NCBI GenBank assembly: GCA_027623315.1
Contig: JAQBYD010000019.1
Span: 1-58,909 of the forward strand
Length of the DNA: 58,909 bases
Origin: Verrucomicrobiota bacterium
Lineage (GTDB): Bacteria; Verrucomicrobiota; Kiritimatiellia; CAJWTS01
Direction: 5' to 3'
Part shown: positions 18,287 to 29,769 of the stretch, piece by piece
How the letters are laid out: the number at the start of each line of letters is the position of its first letter
Numbering within the stretch: the first letter of the stretch is position 1
The notes under the pieces: model-generated
What the model was told of the DNA's origin: nothing
What the model saw: only the letters and a program-made list of their open reading frames with translations
Database searches by the model: none
Position numbers and translations under genes: made by a program

Positions 18287-19189
18287 AAAGGGGCCGCCGA
18301 GGACGAAGCGGATAAATCCGGTGTCGTCGAGGTCGAAGTCGGTGGGAAGGGCGGGCGGGCTGGTTTCAAACTCGACGGATCGCTGCGTGCTCCGGCCCAA
18401 CTCGACGGTGAAGTGATGCAGATCGGACATCTGGTAGGTGACCCCGACGGCGAAACGGATATCCTCCAGCGAGATCCCCTCACGCTTGAGCCCATCCTTG
18501 TCACCGACTCGATAATCCACATTGTTCCACTCTGCGGAAAGGTGGGCCCGCCACTGGTCGTTGATCCCCCAGAGGGCGCGACTCTCGGGAATCATGATCT
18601 GCATCCAGACATAATCACTGGCGGCCCATGTGATGCCGAGTTGCGGCCGCACGACCGTAATAAATTCCGGCCGGATCTCGAGCCCCGCCACGCCCGACAG
18701 TTCCGGCGCGAAAGACCGGATCACGCGCACCGAGAAGGGGAAGGCGAGCGCATCGAGTCCGAAATCCTCTAAATCCGTGTAGAGTCCGGGTTGGAATCCG
18801 AGTTCGTAGGCTAATTCGCGGTCCGTGCGCCAGGTTAGCGTGCCGTCCAGGGCCAGTTTCAGGACTTCGTCCGGCAACCCGACGCCGGCGGAATCCTGGA
18901 ACAACGTGATTTGCGCTGCGAGCGCCGCGGCGATATGCCCCATGTTCGGGATCCGGTAATAGGCGAACTCCCAGTTTCCGCCGATTTCGTCAATCGTCGT
19001 GTCGCCGAAGCCCTCGACGTTCGACTCGAACAGGCTGACCAATTCCACTCCGTAGAGCGGCTCCTGAGGATTGTCGAGGATCTGGTCGAAGCCTGACGAT
19101 TCCCCGGCATCCTGACGCTGAAACGGAACCGCGCGAGCGGCGGAAGAGAGCGCCATCGTGAGACCTGTGAGGATGAGGAACTTATGCAT
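18284..19189 (-). CDS. Predicted outer-membrane beta-barrel protein (DUF6268-like)
   Basis: A 301-residue protein with signal peptide (MHKFLILTGLTMALSSAARA). Its body alternates beta strands with aromatic ends (YGVELVSLFESN, WEFAYYRIPNMG, WRTDRELAYELGFQPGLY, VRPQLGITWAASDYVWMQIMIP, FAVGVTYQMSDLHHFTVELG, GFIRFVLGGPF). It terminates in Phe, as outer-membrane barrels do. The layout resembles the DUF6268 barrels of PVC bacteria. ATG 19189 has AGAAGG at close spacing. The stop codon lies inside a dispersed palindrome, so the last residues may have been set by repeat insertion. Confidence 0.65.
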   Translation of the reverse strand: MHKFLILTGLTMALSSAARAVPFQRQDAGESSGFDQILDNPQEPLYGVELVSLFESNVEGFGDTTIDEIGGNWEFAYYRIPNMGHIAAALAAQITLFQDSAGVGLPDEVLKLALDGTLTWRTDRELAYELGFQPGLYTDLEDFGLDALAFPFSVRVIRSFAPELSGVAGLEIRPEFITVVRPQLGITWAASDYVWMQIMIPESRALWGINDQWRAHLSAEWNNVDYRVGDKDGLKREGISLEDIRFAVGVTYQMSDLHHFTVELGRSTQRSVEFETSPPALPTDFDLDDTGFIRFVLGGPF

Positions 19190-19324
19190 CAATACCTTCT
19201 GTTTTGGGTGAACCGTTCTTCAGCCATCATAGCGTCTGGGGAATCGGATGCCACACTAATCCATCCCGCACCGCCGATCGGCGAGATCAAGCGATAGGCG
19301 CCGGCCGGTCGAGGGATTCCGGAT

Positions 19325-20233
19325 TCAGGAGAGCTCTTCCCGGAAGGCCATGACGTCGCCGATGCGCGAAGCATCAGCGAGCAGCATGGCCAGGCGGTCG
19401 ATACCGAGGGCCACGCCGGCGCAGTCTGGAAGGCCGGACTCAAGCGCACGCATGAATTTCTCATCGATCTCGTACACGGCTTGTCCACGCTGATGGCGTT
19501 CGCGCGCACAGGATTCAAAACGCGTGCGCTGCTCGGCGGCATCGGTGAGTTCGCTGTAGGCGTTGGCCAGCTCAAGTCCCCCAATGCAAAGCTCCCAGCG
19601 CTCGGCGACTTCGGGTTGCGTGGGTTTCAGGCGTGCAAGCGCCGCTGCTGACGCTGGATAATCCGCCATGATCACCGGGCGGCCCTGCGCGATCGCGGGC
19701 ATGACCTTCGCGGTCATGTCACGATCGAATCGATCCCCATCGAAGTTTGCGACGGGATCCCAGCCCGCGTGCTCAAGGTAGAGATCGCGGACGCGGCAAT
19801 AGTCCCATACCGGCATCAGTTCAATGGCCCGGCCCTGGTAGGTCAGCGAGGTGGAGCCCACGACCGCTCGCGCCACGCTATCGACCAGGGTCTTGGTATC
19901 GACCAGCACGTCCGAATAGTTGGCATCCGCGCGGTACCACTCCAGCATGGTGTACTCCGGATTATGCAGATCCCCCCGCTCCCCGTGACGAAAGCATGGT
20001 CCGATCTGGAAGATCCGGGAGTGCCCGGCGGCGAGGAGGCGTTTCATGTGCAACTCGGGCGAGGTGCGCAGAAACCCCGATCCCGACGGGATCGCGTCGA
20101 TGTGGCTTTCCAGCGCCGGGGTGGCGACGCGAAGCGGCGTTTCGATCTCGATGAAATCGCGCTCCAGGAAGAAATCGCGAGTGGCTTGCAGCAGCCGGCT
20201 GCGCAGGCGCAGATTACGCCGAAGAGGATCCAA
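19325..20233 (-). CDS. epmA: Elongation factor P--beta-lysine ligase
   Basis: A 302-residue class II LysRS-like enzyme without the anticodon-binding domain, the hallmark of EpmA/PoxA/GenX. Motif 2 reads GPCFRHGERGDLHNPEYTML and motif 3 GVALGIDRLAMLL; SHIDAIPSG matches the substrate pocket. It attaches (R)-beta-lysine to EF-P and lies directly downstream of efp, the expected partner. The start is a TTG preceded by a run of ten G residues. No ATG is available upstream within the frame. The lysine aminomutase EpmB is not in this window. Confidence 0.88.
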   Translation of the reverse strand: MDPLRRNLRLRSRLLQATRDFFLERDFIEIETPLRVATPALESHIDAIPSGSGFLRTSPELHMKRLLAAGHSRIFQIGPCFRHGERGDLHNPEYTMLEWYRADANYSDVLVDTKTLVDSVARAVVGSTSLTYQGRAIELMPVWDYCRVRDLYLEHAGWDPVANFDGDRFDRDMTAKVMPAIAQGRPVIMADYPASAAALARLKPTQPEVAERWELCIGGLELANAYSELTDAAEQRTRFESCARERHQRGQAVYEIDEKFMRALESGLPDCAGVALGIDRLAMLLADASRIGDVMAFREELS

Positions 20234-20236
20234 ACG

Positions 20237-20246
20237 CCCCCCCCCC
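20237..20246 (-). other. G10 homopolymer between efp stop and epmA start
   Basis: Ten consecutive G residues on the coding strand fill the ribosome-binding position of epmA. The efp TGA, the tract and the epmA TTG are in one frame (TGA GCG GGG GGG GGG CGT TTG). Length change would alter spacing and frame relation between the two genes. Confidence 0.7.
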
Positions 20247-20248
20247 GC

Positions 20249-20812
20249 TCAGGCCTTGCTGACGCGATCGGAGTATTGACCGGTGCGCGTATCGATCCGC
20301 ACCGTGTCACCTTGATTGATGAATATCGGCACCTGGATCTCGTATCCGCCCGCAATTTTGGCGGGCTTCAGCACATTCGTGGCCGTATCGCCGCGAACGC
20401 CGGGTTCCGTATCGACGATCGCCTTCTCGACGAAGGTCGGCAGCGTCACATCCATCGGCTGGCCGCGGTAATAGAGCACCTCGATTTCGGTATCCTCGAC
20501 CAGAAAGTGGCGTGAATCTCCAAGAATCGCCGCCGAGAGCGTCACCTGCTCATACTTGTCGTCCATGAATATATAGTCGTCGCCATCCGCATAGGAGTAT
20601 TGAAACTTGCGGTTCGAGAGTTCGGGTTTGGCGAGCTTATCGTTGGAGCGGTAGGCGCGCGACAGGGTCGAGCCGTTGACCATATTCTTGAGCTTGCAGT
20701 TGTAGATCGCCTGCCCCTTGCCCGGCTTCACAAAACTGAAGTCGGTGATTACGTAGGGCGCGCCATCGATTTCAACCTTAAGACCTTTGCGTAAATCTGA
20801 TGCGCTAAACAT
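20249..20812 (-). CDS. efp: Elongation factor P
   Basis: A 187-residue EF-P with KOW-like N-terminal domain (MFSASDLRKGLKVEIDG) and two OB domains. The modification loop is VKPGKGQAI with K32 as the expected beta-lysylation site, consistent with epmA next door. The C-terminus has the conserved TNVLKPAKI and GDTVRIDTRTGQYSDR. EF-P relieves ribosome stalling at polyproline. ATG 20812 has GAGGAG 7 nt upstream and a good promoter. The gene is divergent from gyrB across 233 bp. Confidence 0.96.
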   Translation of the reverse strand: MFSASDLRKGLKVEIDGAPYVITDFSFVKPGKGQAIYNCKLKNMVNGSTLSRAYRSNDKLAKPELSNRKFQYSYADGDDYIFMDDKYEQVTLSAAILGDSRHFLVEDTEIEVLYYRGQPMDVTLPTFVEKAIVDTEPGVRGDTATNVLKPAKIAGGYEIQVPIFINQGDTVRIDTRTGQYSDRVSKA

Positions 20813-20842
20813 ATGTCATCTCCTCTCGAAAAAACGGCCCGT

Positions 20843-20872
20843 ACGATAGTGTCCCCCAAGCGCGCGTGTCAA
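20843..20872 (-). promoter_or_regulatory. Candidate sigma70-type promoter of efp-epmA
   Basis: On the minus strand a perfect TTGACA (20872-20867) is followed after 18 nt by TATCGT (20848-20843), placing the start of transcription near 20836, about 24 nt upstream of the efp ATG. The -35 is 6/6 and the -10 is 4/6. Confidence 0.6.
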
Positions 20873-20964
20873 CCCCGTTCCGCCCCTCACCCCAAGCCCT
20901 CTCGGACGCCTCGTTGGGGCCCCGGCGCGCGCGGGCCGGAGCGACATTTCTTCACCGGACTTGA

Positions 20965-23490
<2,526 letters not shown>

Positions 23491-23500
23491 AAGGTAAAAC

Positions 23501-26077
23501 ATGGCTTCGGACGAAGAACAGAACGGCGCAGAGGACGGCGCAGAGAACGTCCGGCGAGTCAGCATCGCCGAGGAGATGCAGGAGTCGTATCTCGAATACT
23601 CGATGAGCGTCATCGTGGGGCGCGCCCTCCCCGACGCCCGTGACGGCCTGAAACCTGTGCACCGGCGCGTCTTGTTCGCGATGCGCGAACTCGGCAATGT
23701 GCACAACCGCGCCTACAAGAAATCTGCGCGTGTGGTCGGCGACGTGATCGGCAAATATCACCCCCACGGCGACACCGCCGTGTACGACACGATCGTACGC
23801 ATGGCCCAGGACTTCTCGTTGCGCTATCCACTCGTCGACGGCCAGGGAAACTTCGGGTCGATCGATGGCGATCCACCCGCCGCGATGCGATACACCGAAG
23901 TCCGAATGGATCGTCTGGCGGAGGAATTGCTCGACGATCTCGACAAGGACACCGTCGATTTCGGGCCGAACTACGACGAATCATTGGAAGAGCCGCTGAT
24001 CCTCCCCTCGCGCGTTCCCAATCTTCTGCTGAACGGTTCCTCCGGAATCGCGGTCGGAATGGCGACCAACATCCCCCCGCACAACCTGACCGAACTCACC
24101 GCGGCGATCAATCACCTGATCGACCATCCGGACTGTAGCGTGGCCGACCTGGCGCAGCACGTCACCGGCCCCGACTTCCCTACAGGCGGCACGATTTGCG
24201 GCATGCGCGGCATCAAGGAGATGTACGAGACCGGACGGGGGCAACTGCGCGTGCGTGGGTGCGCCATGATCGAGGAACGTGCGCAGGGCAGGGAGAGCAT
24301 CGTCATCACCGCCATTCCGTTTATGGTGAATAAATCAACCTTGATCGAGAACATCGCGCGCCTCGTCGGCGAGAAGACCCTCGAGGGGATTTCCGACCTG
24401 CGCGACGAATCCAACAAGGACGGCATGCGCGTCGTGATCGAACTCAAGCGCGGGGTCGTGCCCAAGGTGATCCTGAACAACATCTTCAAGCACACCCAGC
24501 TCCAGACGACATTCGGGGCCATCATGCTCGCGATCTCAGACGGTCAGCCGCGCGTCATGAACCTGAAGCAACTGCTGCGGTGTTTCGTCGATCACCGCTT
24601 TGAAGTCATCACCCGTCGCACCAAGTTCGAACTGGCCAAGGCCGAAGCGCGGGCGCACATCCTCGAAGGTCTCAAGATCGCCCTCGACCATCTCGACGAC
24701 GTCGTCAAGACGATCCGCGCGTCGAAGAACCGGGACGAGGCGCGCACGGCCTTGATGGAGAAGTTCAAGTTGAGCGAGATCCAGGCCAATGCGATCCTGG
24801 ACATGCGCCTCTATCAACTGACCGGACTCGAGCGCGAAAAGATTGACGACGAGTACGAAGAGATCATCAAGCGCATCTCGTACCTGCGCGATCTTCTCGC
24901 AAACCCCGATAAGATCTTCGCCCTGATTAAGGACGACATGGCGAACATGCTCAAGCTCTACGCCGACGAGCGCCGCACTCAGCTGATCCCGGACCAGGAC
25001 GAGATGAACATGGAGGACCTGCTCGCGGATCGCTCGTACATCATCACGATCAGCCACCGCGGCTATATCAAGCGCGTTCCCGTGGAGATCTACCGTGCCC
25101 AGCGACGCGGCGGTAAGGGCGTCGCGGGGATGGGCACACGCGACGAGGACTTCGTGCGGCACCTCTTCGTCGCGCGAACGCACGACTATATTCTATTCTT
25201 CACCGAGACGGGCCGTGTCTACTGGGAGAAAGCATACGAAATCCCCGAGGCGGGCCGCACCTCGCGCGGAAAGGCAATCGTCAACATGCTGAACCTGCGC
25301 AGTGAAGAGCGAATCGCAGCCATGATACGCGTACGCGAGTTCAGCGAAGACCGGCATCTCGTGATGGCCAGCCGCAAAGGCGTGATCAAGAAGTCGAATC
25401 TCAGCCAGTTCAAGAATCCGCGGCGCGACGGGATCATCGCGATCAACATCGACGACGACGACGGGTTGATCCAGGTCGAGATGACGACAGGCGAAGACGA
25501 TGTCGTCCTGGCCACGCGCGACGGCAAGAGCATTCGCTTCGCCGAGAGCCAACTGCGTGACCAGGGCCGTGCGACACGCGGCGTGCGCGGTGTCAGTCTG
25601 GCCAAAGACGATGTGGTCGTCATGCTCGCCGTCGTGAAGCCGGAGACAACCTTCCTGTGTTGCACGGAGCACGGCTACGGAAAACGCACGGACTTCGACG
25701 AGTACCGCGGGCAGCGGCGTGGCGGCAAGGGAATCATCGCGATCCGTACGTCGGATCGAAATGGCAAAGTCGTCGGCGCACACGCGGTGCGTGAGGACGA
25801 TGCGCTGATGCTGATCACGGCAAACGGGAAGATGATACGGACGCAGGTCAGCGATCTGCGCGTGATCGGACGCGCCACGCAGGGAGTGCGCCTGATCAAC
25901 CTGGACGATGCCGACACGCTCGTGTCCGCCACGACCGTCGCGCGTGAAGACGACGTCGTCGAAGCTCCGGAAGACGGTGATGTCCAGGGGCATGCAGGCC
26001 CTGATATCGAAGCTTCGGAAACCAACGCCGTCGAGGCACCGGAAGATGGCGATGTCGAGGCGCCGGACGCCGAGTAG
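23501..26077 (+). CDS. gyrA: DNA gyrase subunit A
   Basis: An 858-residue GyrA. The catalytic Tyr is Y131 in [10 protein letters not shown]. The quinolone-determining region reads [19 protein letters not shown], with Thr where E. coli has Ser83 and Asp87 kept. Two QRRGGKG boxes occur in the C-terminal propeller ([13 protein letters not shown] and [13 protein letters not shown]); the first fits the canonical GyrA box. After the propeller comes an acidic tail with a repeated VEAPEDGDV unit. The gene follows gyrB after 10 nt and forms one operon. Confidence 0.97.
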   Translation: MASDEEQNGAEDGAENVRRVSIAEEMQESYLEYSMSVIVGRALPDARDGLKPVHRRVLFAMRELGNVHNRAYKKSARVVGDVIGKYHPHGDTAVYDTIVRMAQDFSLRYPLVDGQGNFGSIDGDPPAAMRYTEVRMDRLAEELLDDLDKDTVDFGPNYDESLEEPLILPSRVPNLLLNGSSGIAVGMATNIPPHNLTELTAAINHLIDHPDCSVADLAQHVTGPDFPTGGTICGMRGIKEMYETGRGQLRVRGCAMIEERAQGRESIVITAIPFMVNKSTLIENIARLVGEKTLEGISDLRDESNKDGMRVVIELKRGVVPKVILNNIFKHTQLQTTFGAIMLAISDGQPRVMNLKQLLRCFVDHRFEVITRRTKFELAKAEARAHILEGLKIALDHLDDVVKTIRASKNRDEARTALMEKFKLSEIQANAILDMRLYQLTGLEREKIDDEYEEIIKRISYLRDLLANPDKIFALIKDDMANMLKLYADERRTQLIPDQDEMNMEDLLADRSYIITISHRGYIKRVPVEIYRAQRRGGKGVAGMGTRDEDFVRHLFVARTHDYILFFTETGRVYWEKAYEIPEAGRTSRGKAIVNMLNLRSEERIAAMIRVREFSEDRHLVMASRKGVIKKSNLSQFKNPRRDGIIAINIDDDDGLIQVEMTTGEDDVVLATRDGKSIRFAESQLRDQGRATRGVRGVSLAKDDVVVMLAVVKPETTFLCCTEHGYGKRTDFDEYRGQRRGGKGIIAIRTSDRNGKVVGAHAVREDDALMLITANGKMIRTQVSDLRVIGRATQGVRLINLDDADTLVSATTVAREDDVVEAPEDGDVQGHAGPDIEASETNAVEAPEDGDVEAPDAE

Positions 26078-26112
26078 TCCGAGTTGAGAGCCGGTGTAGA
26101 AGGAGACTGAAA

Positions 26113-26301
26113 ATGAGAAGATTGCGAACCTGCCTGATCGTTGCTTCATTCTGCGGTGTGGTCGTCACCGCCAGTTTGCATGGTCAGTCGCTCACGCTCA
26201 AGGTGGTCGACAAGAAGGGCAACACGAAGGAAGTAACGATAGCAACTCCTCAGACCTCCGACGAGAACCCCGGCGATGAACCGAAGAAGGCGCCGCAGTG
26301 A
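26113..26301 (+). CDS. Small exported protein of unknown function
   Basis: A 62-residue protein with a strong ribosome site (AAGGAG) and a signal peptide (RLRTCLIVASFCGVVVTASLHG). The mature part is short and charged: LTLKVVDKKGNTKEVTIA then a Pro/Glu-rich end. Beyond the TGA the same frame stays open and reads PAPPSGTPNAKIKLSTYA. This may mean that a longer protein was cut by a nonsense mutation. It lies 35 nt after gyrA and could be co-transcribed. Not recognised. Confidence 0.55.
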   Translation: MRRLRTCLIVASFCGVVVTASLHGQSLTLKVVDKKGNTKEVTIATPQTSDENPGDEPKKAPQ

Positions 26302-26350
26302 CCCGCGCCCCCATCGGGCACGCCCAATGCCAAGATCAAGCTGAGCACCT

Positions 26351-26767
26351 ATGCCGCCGATGAAACACACTATGCTCCTGGTGGCGATCTGTGCGTCCGT
26401 GTTGATGCTGTCCACACGGCACGGAAACGCATCGGCCACGACAAACGAGTTCGACGTCGTCATGGTCGCCATCTCGTCGACAACGTGGCAATCCATCAAA
26501 TACAACATACGAACGGGCGAGGCGTGGATTGCCGGGAGCGGCAAGTGGACGCCGATTGCGGAGGCAGCGAAGATTCCCGAGGGAAAGTACGCCATCAAGA
26601 TGACTGCGTTGTCTGGCGATTGGGCCGCTATAAGGTATGAAGTGAATACTGGAGATTCATGGCAGTGCAGAGGCGGCGCCTGGGTGGAGATACCTCACGT
26701 GACCGAGGAGCCCGCTGATCAACCCGTGGATCCGAAATCCTCGGACGAGATTGAAGAGCAGCCCTAG
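26351..26767 (+). CDS. Exported protein with duplicated Trp/Tyr motif
   Basis: A 138-residue protein with signal peptide (MKHTMLLVAICASVLMLS; the second Met at 26360 may be the true start). The mature part carries two copies of one unit: WQSIKYNIRTGEAWIAGSGKW and, further on, WAAIRYEVNTGDSWQCRGGAW. Each is followed by a Glu/Pro segment. The duplication suggests a two-blade beta unit. The TAG stop comes from the edge of dispersed repeat B. Function unknown. It probably forms a pair with the preceding small exported protein. Confidence 0.65.
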   Translation: MPPMKHTMLLVAICASVLMLSTRHGNASATTNEFDVVMVAISSTTWQSIKYNIRTGEAWIAGSGKWTPIAEAAKIPEGKYAIKMTALSGDWAAIRYEVNTGDSWQCRGGAWVEIPHVTEEPADQPVDPKSSDEIEEQP

Positions 26768-26826
26768 CCCGGATATCTCCCACTTTTCCTACTACGAACA
26801 CGGATAGCTCCGTCAGGCTTGATCGA
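26765..26826. repeat. Dispersed 62-bp repeat, copy B
   Basis: Matches the reverse complement of copy C (33402-33463) at 60 of 62 positions. The first half is shared with palindrome copy A (18231-18286). The second half contains the small hairpin CGGATAGCTCCG. It lies between a gene stop and the third PhyH gene. Confidence 0.88.
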
Positions 26827-26863
26827 AACAGGGCTTCGCCAATTCACAGTATGTCCGGAAACC

Positions 26864-27652
26864 ATGTCAGACATCAATCCACTCATTGAGCAATTCGACC
26901 GCGACGGGTTTCTTGTCATACCCAACGCACTGACCAAACACGAAGCCGAGCAGGTGAGGCGCGGTGTCGAACGTACGTTCGCGCAGCCCGATGAAACCGC
27001 CAACCTTTACGGTGGCATCGCCGCGAGTTGGAGGCCGACCATGTTCGAGCGCGGCGAGGAATTTGAGGCACTCGTGGACAACCCGCGCATCATTGACATC
27101 GTCGAAGCCATTCTCGGCAACGACTGTCATCTCATCGCGATGAGTGCGTTGAAAACGGGACCGGGCGAGAGCGTCGCCCCGATGTTTCACGTGGACGAAA
27201 CCGTGCGTTTCCCGCGCCCCAAAGACGTGCCGCTTGACCCGCGCATCCCTGTGCCGTGTTCTAATTTGAATCTCAATTACTATCTTTGCGACGTAGACGA
27301 GGAACTCGGTCCCACGCAGCTCGTTCCCACGAGTCATCGCTCGGGCCGTGCCCCTGAGCCGGCGGACCATGACAAGCGCGGTTTACCCGCTTACGAAGGA
27401 CGCCACGCAGTTTTCGCTACTGGAGAAGCGGGCACGGCCGTGATGTGGCACGACCAAATCTGGCATCGTGGTGCGCCAAACCGCTCAAAAGACAAAATTC
27501 GCTGGGTGCAACAATCGCCATATGCGAGCCGGTTCATTGCGCAACGTTTCCGCCCCTTCATCAACTACCATTTCCCCGATGAAATCCTCGCCCGCGCCAA
27601 TCCGCGCCGGCGCCGTCTCTTCGGCGACCACCCGCCCGGGGCGTATGGCTGA
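26864..27652 (+). CDS. Phytanoyl-CoA dioxygenase (PhyH) family protein, copy 3
   Basis: A 262-residue Fe(II)/2-oxoglutarate dioxygenase of the PhyH family. The N-terminus LIEQFDRDGFLVIPNALTKH is typical. The metal site is H109-V-D111 (MFHVDETVRF) and distal H201 (IWHRGAPNRSKDKIRW), with Arg for 2-oxoglutarate. ELGPTQLVPTSHRSG is the family turn. ATG 26864 begins the conserved domain; a longer reading would enter the repeat. Codon use looks a little less GC-biased than in the neighbours, and a dispersed repeat adjoins it, so transfer is possible. Substrate unknown. Confidence 0.83.
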   Translation: MSDINPLIEQFDRDGFLVIPNALTKHEAEQVRRGVERTFAQPDETANLYGGIAASWRPTMFERGEEFEALVDNPRIIDIVEAILGNDCHLIAMSALKTGPGESVAPMFHVDETVRFPRPKDVPLDPRIPVPCSNLNLNYYLCDVDEELGPTQLVPTSHRSGRAPEPADHDKRGLPAYEGRHAVFATGEAGTAVMWHDQIWHRGAPNRSKDKIRWVQQSPYASRFIAQRFRPFINYHFPDEILARANPRRRRLFGDHPPGAYG

Positions 27653-27690
27653 CGCATACGTCGGTCAGGCTGAACGTCGAGGGTCCAATA

Positions 27691-27737
27691 AGAAATGCGG
27701 CGGGCCTGCTCTGAAACGTCAAGCCCGCTGCATTTCT
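27691..27737. terminator. Hairpin between convergent genes
   Basis: Fifteen-base arms (27691-27705 and 27723-27737, core AAATGCGGCGGGC) pair with a single G-U, with a 17-nt loop. It sits between the convergent PhyH and kinase-GalU genes and touches the stop of the latter, so it can serve both directions. The U-tract is short, which lowers confidence for strict intrinsic termination. Confidence 0.55.
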
Positions 27738-29658
27738 ACGCGTCGCGAAACTCGATCAGGGTTTCGCGGTAGTCATCGGGCAACCCGATATCGAATCGGC
27801 GTCCCTGTACCACGTAGCCAACGAAGCCGTCTTCCTGCCGAAGACGGTCCAGGCAGGACGTGAGCTGAAATTCACCCTTCTCACGAGCCTCCTCACGAAT
27901 GTTTTCACGAAGGTACGCGAAGATTTTCGAATCGAGCACATATTGACCGAATACCGTGAAGAAGGTGTCGGGTTCGGTGCCTTCAATCTGCAAGTGAGCG
28001 CGGGCGTACTCGATATCCGGCTTCTCATAGAATTCGGTGACGGAGATCACGGATCCGGGCTCATCCCAGACGCCGGTCGCACAGCCGAAGTTATGAATCT
28101 GATCCGCGGGCGTGATCTTGAGCCCGACGACACTTTTCCCGTAGCGCTCATACGCGTCCAGCATCTGGCGTGCACACGAACGGTCTGTCGGTGAGGCGTA
28201 GAGATGATCGCCCAGCATGAGTAGAAATGGTTCATCGCCCACCCAGTCCGCGGCACACGCAACGGCATGCCCGAAGCCTTCCTGCTCGTCCTGGCAAAGC
28301 CAGGTGATGCGGCTGCCGATCTCCATCAAGTCCCTCGATCGATCCTGGTTGGCCTTGGACAGCTTGTTATAGTGCTCTATCGGGGGCGGCTGACTGAAGA
28401 AGCTTTCGAAGAGGGCGCGATCCTCCGTCTGAACCACAATCCCCACTTCCTCAATGCCGCCGCTCAGGGCCTCTTCTACAATCGCCATGATCACCGGCTT
28501 GCAGGTGCCGTCGCGGCCGATCACGGGGAACAGCTCCTTCTTGATCGCTTTTGATGCCGGGAATAGACGTGTGCCGAAACCGGCGGCCGGGATCACGGCT
28601 TTCCTGACACGGCGCCCCGCGCGAATCGTCAACTTCAGGCACGACGCATCGAGATCGCGCTCGATGATTTCAACCACGCGATCCTGCGCAGCGGCATCCT
28701 TGACGATGAACTGGGCCGTACCGTCGCCTTGCGAGCCGACGCCCTTGCCGCCGAAGACGAGGTCCTGGATCGCGTCGTGGGCCAGGACCTTGTGCAACAC
28801 GGGTGCCGTCAACTGCGACGGGCAGGCCGGCATGAGGTACTTGTCAAACTCGACCTGGGCCTCGATCATCAGCGCACCGATCCGCTCGGCATCACCCTCG
28901 CGAATGGCCTCGGCAGCCTCGCGCGTGATCCTGGCGCTGATCGCGCCGAGAAACTCCTGCACACTGCGTTGTTCGTCGTTATCCGCGAACGGGTAGCAAT
29001 GATTCAGCTTATTTAGAATCTCCTTCGTATCCTTTCCGGCGTGGAGATCGACGATGACGAAGTGCAGATCGGTCGGCGTACTCAACTCCTTGACGTCCAT
29101 TCGGTCACCGTCGTAGGTCATCAGCACGGGCCGGTCCCCGTAAGCGCAGCCCTGGTCCATGCGACCACAGCGCGAGGGTGTCGTAATCTCACCGAGATAG
29201 GCGTATTCCATCTCGCCGCGTACCGTCATCTTCAAGTCGTACACGCGATTGAATGCACGTGCGACAAGGACGCAGACCGCGGCGCTTGACGACAAGCCCT
29301 TCTTACGTGGCAGGTCCGTTCGGTAATTGTCGACCTCGAGGCCACGCACCTGGCTGTTGGTCAGCACCTGGTAGGCCACGCCGGCCACGTAGCTGAAGAA
29401 GCCTCCGCGTGCCGCCTCCTCGAGGAGCGCCTCGCGCTCCATCGGCACGTTCAACTCCTGGCGATCTCCATTTTCATCAGGCGACGATCGGAAGATCAAT
29501 CGATTCGGATTCGGGGTCACCTCGGCATAAAGCCCCTGGTTCGTGCCCGTGATAATGGTGTACCCCATTTCGAGCTCACCATTGATACGGCGGTATCCCC
29601 CCGCCCAGTCCGTGTGTTCACCGAAGAGACAGATTCGCCCTGGAGTAAAGATTTTCAT
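27736..29658 (-). CDS. Fused GHMP sugar kinase - GalU-type nucleotidyltransferase
   Basis: A 640-residue two-domain protein. Residues 1-345 form a GHMP kinase: PGRICLFGEHTDWAGGY at the start as in galactokinase, RKKGLSSSAAVCVLVARAF as the ATP loop, and FGGKGVGSQGDGTAQF as the third motif. Residues 352-640 form a UTP-glucose-1-phosphate uridylyltransferase-like domain: AVIPAAGFGTRLFPASKAIK, GFGHAVACAADWVGDEPF, MLGDHLYA, FDIGLPDDYRETL. A single chain could phosphorylate a free sugar and turn the sugar phosphate into an NDP-sugar. This recalls the fucokinase-pyrophosphorylase FKP, but in the opposite domain order. Galactose to UDP-galactose is one guess; glucose, xylose or an uronic acid cannot be excluded. 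ATG 29658 is preferred over TTG 29667. Confidence 0.85.
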   Translation of the reverse strand: MKIFTPGRICLFGEHTDWAGGYRRINGELEMGYTIITGTNQGLYAEVTPNPNRLIFRSSPDENGDRQELNVPMEREALLEEAARGGFFSYVAGVAYQVLTNSQVRGLEVDNYRTDLPRKKGLSSSAAVCVLVARAFNRVYDLKMTVRGEMEYAYLGEITTPSRCGRMDQGCAYGDRPVLMTYDGDRMDVKELSTPTDLHFVIVDLHAGKDTKEILNKLNHCYPFADNDEQRSVQEFLGAISARITREAAEAIREGDAERIGALMIEAQVEFDKYLMPACPSQLTAPVLHKVLAHDAIQDLVFGGKGVGSQGDGTAQFIVKDAAAQDRVVEIIERDLDASCLKLTIRAGRRVRKAVIPAAGFGTRLFPASKAIKKELFPVIGRDGTCKPVIMAIVEEALSGGIEEVGIVVQTEDRALFESFFSQPPPIEHYNKLSKANQDRSRDLMEIGSRITWLCQDEQEGFGHAVACAADWVGDEPFLLMLGDHLYASPTDRSCARQMLDAYERYGKSVVGLKITPADQIHNFGCATGVWDEPGSVISVTEFYEKPDIEYARAHLQIEGTEPDTFFTVFGQYVLDSKIFAYLRENIREEAREKGEFQLTSCLDRLRQEDGFVGYVVQGRRFDIGLPDDYRETLIEFRDA

Positions 29659-29769
29659 GGTGCCCAAGTCTACGTGCTTACGCCCGGCGGATCAACGCAG
29701 GAGTTCGCACCAGGCGCAGTGCGACGGAAACAGCTCCCAGGAAGTTCTGCGAAAGGAGATTGCGCTGGC

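Noticed and set aside
24536..26149. Minus-strand frames opposite gyrA
   Set aside because: gyrA is unmistakable, and the antisense frames are mirror readings of its regular codons.
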